A DNA stretch of 11,997 bases from Candidatus Thorarchaeota archaeon. GTDB taxonomy: Archaea > Asgardarchaeota > Thorarchaeia > Thorarchaeales > Thorarchaeaceae. Position 1 is the stretch's first letter. Each line of letters starts with the position of its first letter. The notes under the pieces were generated by a model. That model searched no databases. It saw nothing but the letters and a program-made list of their open reading frames with translations, and had not been told where the DNA came from. Both the position numbers and the translations under genes were made by a program. Positions 6,345-11,997 of this stretch are shown here, in pieces. The DNA is taken from positions 1 to 11,997 of the forward strand of contig JAGSHP010000045.1 in assembly GCA_029855925.1 (NCBI GenBank), written 5' to 3'.

Positions 6345-7291
6345 ATGAGAATACGAGAGAGAGCAATTCTGTCCACAGTCGTACTGATCTCTATTTTATT
6401 AATATCAAATGCGGCCGGATGGGACAAATATTTCGGATACGGTGAGGTCAATGCAAAGAACGCAGTTGACAATGCAGGTGGTACGCCCCCGATACGACTC
6501 CACCAGCCAAGGTCACAGGCTTGACCACAGAAACACTTTCCCACACAGAGATTAAACTGACCTGGAATGCCAACACCGAGTCGGACCTTGATCACTACAA
6601 CGTCTACCGCGATGGCGCCAAGATCGCAGAGACCACTAGCACGACCTATACCGACACCGGTCTGACCCCCGAAACCACCTATACCTATGAGGTCTCAGCA
6701 GTGGACACCTCAGGCAATGAGGGTGACTAGCGGTGAGAAGTCCGACCCCGCAACAGCCACAACACTTGGCGAGAACACAATGCATGTGGCTGCAATCGAT
6801 ATGTGGTACGAGAAGAAGGGATTCTGGATCTGGGTTGCAAACAGCTGCGCAGAAGTTGGACATTTCTGGACACCTCGTGATATGGGCTTAAATACTTCTG
6901 ATTCCATGATGATACTGAGGCTCGTTATGGAATCCAAGATGAGCCTTGATCAACTGTGCCCAGTGCCGTTGCTGGGCGGACTCGGGACTGAATGCCCAAC
7001 TTTGTCCAACTAACAATCAACGGTATGGTATGACGTCTATACAAAGGTCACAGTTCATGACTCTACGGCAGTGCTTTATCTGGAGTCACAGTCTACCTCG
7101 ATATGACACTACCTGATGGTTCTCATACCACAGGCAACGCAGACACAGGGACAGATGGCACGGTCACCTTCGTCTATCAGTACGGGAATGCAGGGACATA
7201 TACATCCACTGTGACGGACCTTGTCAAGTTAGAATACACGTATAGCTTAGGTGACAACGCAGAAACATCAGAGACCCTGACGGTTCCGTAG
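6345..7291 (+). pseudogene. Broken gene for a secreted FN3 / Ig-like domain protein
   Basis: The reconstructed reading starts with a signal peptide (MRIRERAILSTVVLISILL, likely cut near NAAG). It moves through DTTPP into a full fibronectin type III domain (about 6491-6727; VTGLTTETLSHTEIKLTWNA, DLDHYNVYRDG, TYEVSAVDTSGNEGD). It ends in an Ig-like C-terminal domain (MHVAAIDMWYEKKGFW ... YDVYTKVTVHDS ... LSGVTVYLDMTLPDG ... SETLTVP). The frame breaks repeatedly. One base is missing in the C-run near 6486-6490, one T is extra near 6728 (creating TAG), and one base is missing near 7065. A 201-base insertion at 6828-7028 contains an in-frame TAA. Each repair restores good domain sequence, so I infer a decayed gene rather than chance ORFs. 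The signal peptide lies unusually close to FN3, so an N-terminal catalytic domain may also have been lost. Assembly error could explain the indels but not the insertion. Confidence 0.75.
6828..7028. other. 201-base insertion splitting the Ig-like domain, with promoter-like box and short ORF
   Basis: Frame 0 reads EKKGFW up to 6827 and resumes as YDVYTKVTVHDS at 7029, continuous domain sequence if 6828-7028 is removed. Both edges carry TGG (6825-6827 and 7026-7028), as expected of a very short target duplication or microhomology. Inside are an inverted repeat AGTTGGACA (6854-6862) / TGTCCAACT (7003-7011), a TATA-like CTTAAATA (6887-6894), and a short ORF from ATG 6906 to the TAA at 7011-7013. 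There is no transposase. It could be a small non-autonomous element or a captured gene fragment. The inverted repeats are not exactly terminal, so the identity is uncertain. Confidence 0.5.
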
Positions 7292-7305
7292 TACCTCCGA
7301 AGTTC

Positions 7306-7350
7306 ACAGAAACCGGTCATCATAATCGGTCTCTGTATCTCTCTTTTTTT
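7306..7350 (+). terminator. Hairpin plus T-run terminator after the broken gene
   Basis: ACAGA (7306-7310) pairs with TCTGT (7332-7336) and ACCG (7312-7315) with CGGT (7327-7330), with one mismatch between them and an 11-base loop. ATCTCTCTTTTTTT follows. It lies 15 bases after the stop at 7291, matching the broken gene's end. The remaining stretch to 7481 shows no gene that I can support. Confidence 0.65.
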
Positions 7351-7481
7351 CCAAATGCAAGACACTTGTAATGATCTCACACATGATTTGTCCACCAAAG
7401 AACACAGTTTCGTTAGTCTGATGGTAAATGGAGAATCGGTGACCTACAAATCATTGCCATTACAGTACCTTCTGTCCAAAC

Positions 7482-7931
7482 TTAGTTCTCTGAGCGAGCC
7501 ACCTCAGTAGGGCAAATCACAAGGTCCATGGTGTTGAGGAAGAGCTTTATCTTTTGTAATGCTCTGAGCTGAGTATCTCTATCCGCAACACTGAGATCAG
7601 GCATATCGTTCACAACAAAGTCGTACATAACATCAGGGAGATTTCGCAGCTCCACCTGAATCTCGCCGTTCTTGTATGCGGTCATTGCGTCCTGGACGGC
7701 TGACAGGAACATCTTCTGAGCCTGACCAATCATCTCAGAGTCGGCGCCGTGTTCAATGAGGTCGCGGAGGAGACAACAGGCATCTCTCATTGCGTCTATT
7801 CGTGACAAATGTGATTCCTCCGGTCTATGGAGTGAGTCGGGGGGCTTTCTGTGCAGACCTAGTAATACATATTTGAAGTTGTTGTATATGTCTTGGCGAT
7901 GAGCGCGCCATCCTGTTGCTGACGGCACCAT
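7482..7931 (-). CDS. Hypothetical small cytosolic protein, mostly alpha-helical
   Basis: The family is not recognised. The 149-residue protein has no signal peptide or membrane helix. It is predicted mostly helical, with segments around 40-62 (ESHLSRIDAMRDACCLLRDL), 66-88 and 112-138 (ADRDTQLRALQKIKLFLNTM). It contains an adjacent Cys pair (C52, C53) and a lone C140, with no clear metal-binding pattern. ATG at 7931 lies 23 bases from a TTAAG box on the same strand with no ribosome site, consistent with a leaderless transcript. It is divergent from the small Cys protein at 8001-8306 across a 69-base gap. No operon partner helps assign a function. Confidence 0.7.
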   Translation of the reverse strand: MVPSATGWRAHRQDIYNNFKYVLLGLHRKPPDSLHRPEESHLSRIDAMRDACCLLRDLIEHGADSEMIGQAQKMFLSAVQDAMTAYKNGEIQVELRNLPDVMYDFVVNDMPDLSVADRDTQLRALQKIKLFLNTMDLVICPTEVARSEN

Positions 7932-7950
7932 GTCTATACCACAGAGGAAT

Positions 7951-7957
7951 CCTTAAG
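7951..7957. promoter_or_regulatory. TTAAG box shared by two divergent small genes
   Basis: CCTTAAG is centred 23 bases from the minus-strand ATG at 7931 and about 47 bases from the plus-strand ATG at 8001, which has its own GGTGA ribosome site. One element may serve both directions. Positional inference only. Confidence 0.4.
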
Positions 7958-8000
7958 ACAGCAGCAAAAATCACGGCGCCGACGGCACGGTGAAGAATCG

Positions 8001-8306
8001 ATGGCTTGGTGCGTAATGGTCAAAGGACCATGCAGGGGAAAGATGTGCGACTTTTGGGCCCGGGTGAAGATACGCAAGAATAGCATTGAGTCACTCCTAT
8101 CGGTGAGTGCCGAGTTCATCCGTTCAAGAGATGAGGGACAGGGCGAGTCGTTGGAGTCAACCATCAAAGACTTCTGGAAGTCGCTTGGAGTCAAAGACAT
8201 GAAACGCCTTTGCAACGAAGAACCCGACTTGTGCAAGAAGATTGAACAAATTACTGAGGAGATAAGAAAGAGGGAGATGGTGGGCTCTGGCGAGTCCACC
8301 GAATAG
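8001..8306 (+). CDS. Small Cys-containing protein of unknown function
   Basis: The family is not recognised. The 101-residue product has an N-terminal Cys cluster, C4 and CRGKMC (C11, C16) followed by DFWARVKIRK, and a second pair CNEEPDLC (C71, C78). These four or five cysteines could hold zinc or an Fe-S cluster. The middle and C-terminus are charged and helical (about 49-93). The start is supported by GGTGA seven bases upstream of ATG 8001; ATG 8016 (MVKGPC) is the alternative. A competing 121-residue frame on the opposite strand over the same bases has no comparable ribosome site. It ends four bases before the convergent FAD-enzyme stop. No membrane segments are seen. Confidence 0.65.
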   Translation: MAWCVMVKGPCRGKMCDFWARVKIRKNSIESLLSVSAEFIRSRDEGQGESLESTIKDFWKSLGVKDMKRLCNEEPDLCKKIEQITEEIRKREMVGSGESTE

Positions 8307-8310
8307 AAGT

Positions 8311-9966
8311 CTATAGATCATCAGGGACTTCCACGACGTTTCCCTGATTGAGAAGCCATTTTGAGTCAAGAGCCTTCTTGACGGTCTGCATCTCCTTGAT
8401 GCCCGACTCGCCATACATTATCTTGAGGAACTCCCGCTTGAGTTTCCCAATTCCGTGTTCAGCGGCAACTGTTCCCCCAAGTTCGACTGCCTTCTTTGCA
8501 AAGGTCCGATAGTTCTCCATGCCCTGTTCGACCTCTTCATTGTTGCGAGGTATCATGTTGACGTGAAGATGGTTGTTACCGATGTGCCCAAAGACAACGT
8601 ACTCCATCCCCTGCTCATCGAGGACCTGCCGATAGAACTTGAGATAGTCACGAAGGGCCTCATCGGGAACAGCCATGTCCGTCCCAATCTTGTGGACCTC
8701 ATGGTATTCCTGTTTTCTCTTTGCAATTGTTGCATTGATGGTCTCAGGGATGAAGTGTCTGACCGTCTTCATCTTCTCGAGCTCGGTACGATCAAGACCT
8801 GCCCAGCTGGACTCCGATGATGAGTTGTGTGCATTGAGCATCTCCTCAAGAGCCATCACTTTGTCTTCCATGTCTTCCTCGGTGTAGGCGAACTCAAAGA
8901 AGACAATGGCCTGTGTAGCATCTGTGAGGGCAGGAACAGTGAGCCCAGCACTGCTTGCCTTTTCGCGAATGATCTTGAGAGCATTGGGACCAAAGTACTC
9001 GAGGAACTCCATCTGGATGGGAGAGCCCTCTGCTCGTACGTCATAGACGAACCCAACGGCATCATCCTCGCTTGGGAAGAATGCCATGACCGTCATTATG
9101 TTCTCAGGCAGAGTAGTGAGGCCAAGCTCAGCAAGTGTGATCACGCCAAGGATGCCCTCCGAACCGATAAAGAGGTCTATCAGGTCCATGTCAGGCTTGG
9201 CGTATAGACCTGCAGCATTCTTAGTAGATGGCATCTGATACGAGGGGACTTTGACCTCCAGAGTGGACCCGTCGCTAAGCGTGATGGAGAACTTGCCATC
9301 TTCGGCAAACACCTCGCCTCGACGAATGTCAAGAATGTCACCGTTCATCAATACGACTCGAATGCGAAACACCCAGTCACGGACAGCACCGTACTTGAAG
9401 GTACGCGCGCCTGAGGCATTACATGCTGTGATGCCACCAATGAACGCACTGGTCTCGGTGGGGTCCACCGGGAATGTATAGTCAGCAGGCTCGCTCAGGA
9501 ACTTCTCAAGTATCTCCTGCTGATGGGATGTGCCCTTGCCGCTTAGAGAATCAAGACTCTTTGTGGTGACAGCCTTGACAAGGTCCTCAAGGGAGACGCC
9601 GGGCTCTGCCGCAATCGTGTAGATACCTCGATCTGAATGATAGTCCATGTAGAGGAGATTGTTCATCTTTTCGAGATTGAGAGCAATTCCGCCCAAGGGA
9701 ACTGCTGCCCCGGTGAGCCCTGTACGGTTACCTTGAATCGTGACAGGTTGCCCGTTAGCATAAGCGCTCTTGATAATTGCAGCGACTTCAGCCTCTGTTG
9801 TGGGGAAAACTATCTTGTCAGCCTTACCATCAAAAGAGTGCGATTCATCATCCAGATACAGCGCATATGTATCAGTGATTTCCGCAGGATCGGTTACAGC
9901 CTTTACTCCAGAGAGGTCAACATCTGGTGAGGCCTCCGCCTGAATCTGATTTGTCATCGAGTTCAT
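8311..9966 (-). CDS. FAD-binding oxidase, glycolate / D-lactate dehydrogenase (GlcD) family
   Basis: This is a predicted flavoenzyme oxidising a 2-hydroxy acid such as D-lactate or glycolate. The PCMH-type FAD domain occupies about 45-285, with NRTGLTGAAVPLGG (80-93), FIGGITACNASGARTFKYG (175-193) and FIGSEGILGVIT (266-277). The FAD-linked oxidase C-terminal domain (about 290-545) carries the His motif GHIGNNHLHVN (460-470) and AAEHGIGKLKREFL (501-514), both expected in active members. At 551 residues it is longer than typical 460-480-residue GlcD; part of this is a segment at about 134-165 before FPVDPTETSAFIGG. No Fe-S partner (GlcF/LutA-type) or electron-transfer flavoprotein gene is adjacent, so the acceptor is unknown. 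ATG at 9957 (residue 4), with GGAGATGA upstream, may be the true start. Exact substrate cannot be read from sequence. Confidence 0.92.
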   Translation of the reverse strand: MNSMTNQIQAEASPDVDLSGVKAVTDPAEITDTYALYLDDESHSFDGKADKIVFPTTEAEVAAIIKSAYANGQPVTIQGNRTGLTGAAVPLGGIALNLEKMNNLLYMDYHSDRGIYTIAAEPGVSLEDLVKAVTTKSLDSLSGKGTSHQQEILEKFLSEPADYTFPVDPTETSAFIGGITACNASGARTFKYGAVRDWVFRIRVVLMNGDILDIRRGEVFAEDGKFSITLSDGSTLEVKVPSYQMPSTKNAAGLYAKPDMDLIDLFIGSEGILGVITLAELGLTTLPENIMTVMAFFPSEDDAVGFVYDVRAEGSPIQMEFLEYFGPNALKIIREKASSAGLTVPALTDATQAIVFFEFAYTEEDMEDKVMALEEMLNAHNSSSESSWAGLDRTELEKMKTVRHFIPETINATIAKRKQEYHEVHKIGTDMAVPDEALRDYLKFYRQVLDEQGMEYVVFGHIGNNHLHVNMIPRNNEEVEQGMENYRTFAKKAVELGGTVAAEHGIGKLKREFLKIMYGESGIKEMQTVKKALDSKWLLNQGNVVEVPDDL

Positions 9967-10046
9967 CTCCGAAATATATCAAAGACATGATTGAGCGGCT
10001 CAAATATCAAGTTTAGGGTGGCGGACGGAGGCGGTACTCACGCTAC

Positions 10047-10054
10047 CTTAATAT
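10047..10054 (+). promoter_or_regulatory. TATA-like box for the metallophosphoesterase gene
   Basis: CTTAATAT is centred about 25 bases upstream of TTG 10076, suggesting leaderless transcription and supporting this unusual start. The separate minus-strand element near 9975-9984 (TTGATATATTTC read on minus) likely serves the FAD-oxidase gene. Confidence 0.4.
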
Positions 10055-10075
10055 CATGGATGAGATAGCCTCTGC

Positions 10076-11002
10076 TTGGACAGACAGGTGAGGAACTTGA
10101 GGATTGCCGCAGTTTCGGACATACATGTGCTATCAGACGGCACAGATGAGCCGCTCATTAGAGCAATCCGTGATCGTGTGACCAGCCTAGCTCCAGAGGT
10201 CTTCATCATTGCGGGTGACTTGAGTCATCACATCTCTGTACTTGAGGAAACACTATCCGAACTGGCGATAGATGATATCGTCAACCTCTACGTTCCTGGC
10301 AACCATGATATCTGGTTCGAGAAGAACCCTCCAATCAGCTCCATGGACAAGTACGCGAAAGTGATTGGTCGAATCTGCAGGGAGCAGGGGTTCCACTATC
10401 TTCCGGATGAGCCTTACGAGCACGATAGTATTGGATTCGTCGGAAGTATGGGATGGTCTGACTATTCCTTTGCGCGGCCAGAGCTGGGCATCTCCGAGGA
10501 GCAGTATATGCGCAAGGAATATGGTGGTGCCACATGGTTCGATGTATTCAATGTCGACTGGGAGCTGACCGATAGGGAGATAACAGATTTATTCAATCAC
10601 AAAATAGAGTATGACCTCTCAACACTGTCACCCTCTATTGAGCGGGTTGTGTACGTCTCCCACCATTTGCCCTTTAGAGAGCTCACTGTATACAAGAATC
10701 GCCTGCCTTGGGACTTCTTCAGTGCATACATGGGAGCCACCAGCACCGGTGAGATTCTCCAGCAGGATGAACGGGTCATTCTCACAATCTCGGGACACAG
10801 CCATGTCAGAAATCTAATTCGAAAGGGTCGAATCACAGCGGTGACGGTACCGCTGGGGTACTGTAGACCTCCTAATGGAGACTTCAATGCCTTCGCCAAA
10901 ATGGCGGTAGCGGACATTCATATCCAAGGGACTGAGGTCAGCGTCAACGACTTTCAGAGAGGCGACATGTGCGAGGGGATCCCCTATCGTACTGCACGCT
11001 GA
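10076..11002 (+). CDS. Calcineurin-type metallophosphoesterase
   Basis: This predicted dinuclear-metal phosphoesterase is probably cytosolic, with no signal peptide or membrane helix. All five family blocks are visible in order: D-x-H (SDIHV, D15/H17), GD (AGDLS, D48), GNHD (75-78), the His block VSHHLPF (194-200) and GHSH (240-243). The core is thus complete. At 308 residues, the long middle region (about 100-185) with GWSDYSFARPELGIS may be a substrate-recognition insert. Start: TTG at 10076 fits a TATA box 25 bases upstream; GTG 10088 is possible and would put the protein closer to its first strand (LRIAAVSDIHV). It is divergent from the FAD oxidase, with no shared pathway evident. The family acts on diverse substrates, so nuclease, phosphatase or cyclic-nucleotide roles cannot be separated. 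Confidence 0.9.
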   Translation: MDRQVRNLRIAAVSDIHVLSDGTDEPLIRAIRDRVTSLAPEVFIIAGDLSHHISVLEETLSELAIDDIVNLYVPGNHDIWFEKNPPISSMDKYAKVIGRICREQGFHYLPDEPYEHDSIGFVGSMGWSDYSFARPELGISEEQYMRKEYGGATWFDVFNVDWELTDREITDLFNHKIEYDLSTLSPSIERVVYVSHHLPFRELTVYKNRLPWDFFSAYMGATSTGEILQQDERVILTISGHSHVRNLIRKGRITAVTVPLGYCRPPNGDFNAFAKMAVADIHIQGTEVSVNDFQRGDMCEGIPYRTAR

Positions 11003-11075
11003 TGCGAATTCGAAGACCGGATGAGGAAAAAAGTCGATAGATTAATGAAGCAGGAGAATTTACAGGCGTCCACTG

Positions 11076-11127
11076 TATTAATTTGAGAGCCTTGTCCGGT
11101 CAAGCAAACAGTGACTCCTGCTGGTGG
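11076..11127 (+). promoter_or_regulatory. Promoter and ribosome site of the ion-transporter gene
   Basis: A TATTAATTT box (about 11076-11084) is followed by TTGAGAGCCTTGT (11083-11095). GGTGG at 11123-11127 lies four bases before ATG 11132. A leader of about 25 bases is implied. The rest of the 129-base gap from 11003 shows no gene or clear terminator. Confidence 0.45.
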
Positions 11128-11131
11128 CAAT

Positions 11132-11997
11132 ATGAATGAACTAGGAATAGCGGTCCTCATCGTCTTCATTAGCACTTATGCAATCATCTCTACCGAGAAA
11201 GTGAATAGGACCGCAATGTCCCTACTGGGAATGGCCATCGTGGGAATGGTTCTGTGGGCAGGTTATGAGAGTGGAATAGAGGGAGGAATAACATTCGATG
11301 AGTTGGCCGTCCATGTTGAATGGTCAACGATCCTGTTTGTAATGGCGATGATGATAATTGTGGGAGTTGCTGGAGCGTCGGGGATGTTCCAGTATATCGC
11401 CCTTCAACTATCCAAACCCAGCGGCGGGGATCACAAGTCACTGTTTAAGACCTTCGTCGGATTCACCTTCGGCATCTCGCTCTTCTTCGACACAACCTCC
11501 ACCATGTTGATCATGGCGCCTCTCACTATCGAGGTGTGCAAGGCACTGGACATAGACTTCAAGCCGTTCCTTGTATCAGAGTCCTTGACATGCAACTTTG
11601 CATCCATCCCATCTATCGTGGGGGCTGTGCCAAATCTTGTGATTGCAGGAGAGACCGGGCTCGATGCCGGATTCCTGTTCATCGTGTTCATGCCGCTTGC
11701 GCTCATTCTACTATTTGTCAGCCTTCCAATAATGACTCGCTGGTACGCCAAGTCCTTTGGGACCACGGAGGCATACCGAGTTGAGGCGGTCTTTGATATT
11801 GATCCAACACACATGATTCGCTCTGAGCGTGACTTCTATGCAGCAATTGCTGCAATAGTGGGACTCGTCATTGGTTTCGCCCTTGGACCCACCTTTCATG
11901 TCGAACCGCCATTGGTCGCCTTGTTGGTCGCCTCAGTTCTTCTACTGATGTCACACGAACGAGCAAACGAGTTCCTCAGGGATGTCGGCTGGGATAC
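11132..11997 (+). CDS. ArsB/NhaD-like ion transporter (IT superfamily), partial at the window end
   Basis: This is a polytopic membrane transporter, with 288 residues before the window ends. Hydrophobic helices lie at about 5-20, 28-45, 63-92, 106-135, 155-172, 180-202, 236-253 and 258-274. The N-terminal layout (a helix, T-E-K-V-N-R-T, a helix, then VEWSTILFVMAMMIIVG at 62-78) resembles the start of ArsB, NhaD and P-protein permeases. The hairpin segments LFFDTTSTMLIMAPL (117-131) and VGAVPNLVIAG (163-173) occupy the positions of their D-N-V-T-T and G-x-P-P-N-x-x-I-G motifs in altered form. Substrate could be Na+/H+, an oxyanion or an organic anion. The altered motifs argue against naming it arsB. 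The start is supported by a GGTGG site. It stands apart from the upstream phosphoesterase by 129 bases with its own promoter. Confidence 0.82.
   Translation, partial: MNELGIAVLIVFISTYAIISTEKVNRTAMSLLGMAIVGMVLWAGYESGIEGGITFDELAVHVEWSTILFVMAMMIIVGVAGASGMFQYIALQLSKPSGGDHKSLFKTFVGFTFGISLFFDTTSTMLIMAPLTIEVCKALDIDFKPFLVSESLTCNFASIPSIVGAVPNLVIAGETGLDAGFLFIVFMPLALILLFVSLPIMTRWYAKSFGTTEAYRVEAVFDIDPTHMIRSERDFYAAIAAIVGLVIGFALGPTFHVEPPLVALLVASVLLLMSHERANEFLRDVGWD

Noticed and set aside
7921..7990. GACGGCAC occurring twice 60 bases apart
   Set aside because: Only eight bases, different flanks, no insertion evidence; chance is adequate.
7934..8299. 121-residue minus-strand frame opposite the small Cys protein
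   Set aside because: No ribosome site, low-complexity Ser-rich composition, and the plus-strand frame has GGTGA and a clean start.
11190..11814. Two minus-strand frames near the right end
   Set aside because: Both are antisense to the continuous transporter reading frame that runs to the window edge.
1..11997. tRNA, rRNA, CRISPR array or transposase
   Set aside because: No cloverleaf, rRNA core, regularly spaced repeat or transposase motif was seen on reading both strands.

Overview
The window looks like a chromosomal segment of an archaeon at roughly 50% GC. The signs are an S-adenosylhomocysteine hydrolase of archaeal length, two duplicated-domain Lrp/AsnC-type regulators, TTAA/TATA boxes about 22-25 bases upstream of apparently leaderless starts, GGTG/GGAG ribosome sites on other genes, and a group 4 [NiFe]-hydrogenase-type protein beside a NuoA homologue. 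An Asgard lineage (Thorarchaeota-like) is my best guess from gene style, but nothing here proves it. No rRNA, tRNA, CRISPR array or transposase was seen.

Layout. Positions 1-1333 (minus) hold a respiratory or hydrogenase cluster read right to left: gamma-carbonic anhydrase, NuoA/FpoA-like subunit, then a hydrogenase-type NuoB/MbhJ-like Fe-S subunit cut by the window edge. A divergent DUF4184-like membrane protein (1409-1975) follows. A double-Lrp regulator (1984-2949, minus) is divergent from ahcY (3005-4261, plus), which ends at a clear hairpin/T-run terminator. Next come a secreted Tyr-rich protein (4425-4928) and a second double-winged-helix regulator (4970-6187).

From 6345 to 7291 lies a broken gene for a secreted FN3/Ig-like protein. 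It carries three single-base frameshifts and a 201-base insertion, yet keeps its promoter, leader hairpin, ribosome site and terminator. Two small unknown genes (7482-7931 minus; 8001-8306 plus) diverge from one promoter region. An FAD-linked oxidase of the glycolate/D-lactate dehydrogenase family (8311-9966, minus) is divergent from a metallophosphoesterase (10076-11002). The window ends inside an ArsB/NhaD-like ion transporter (11132 onward).

The strongest functional group is gamma-CA + NuoA + hydrogenase-type small subunit, which suggests a membrane complex with mixed complex I and group 4 hydrogenase character. ahcY with its divergent regulator is a plausible local regulatory pair. The other genes look like independent housekeeping or accessory units. 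Many short intergenic regions carry one TATA-like box that may serve both divergent genes.
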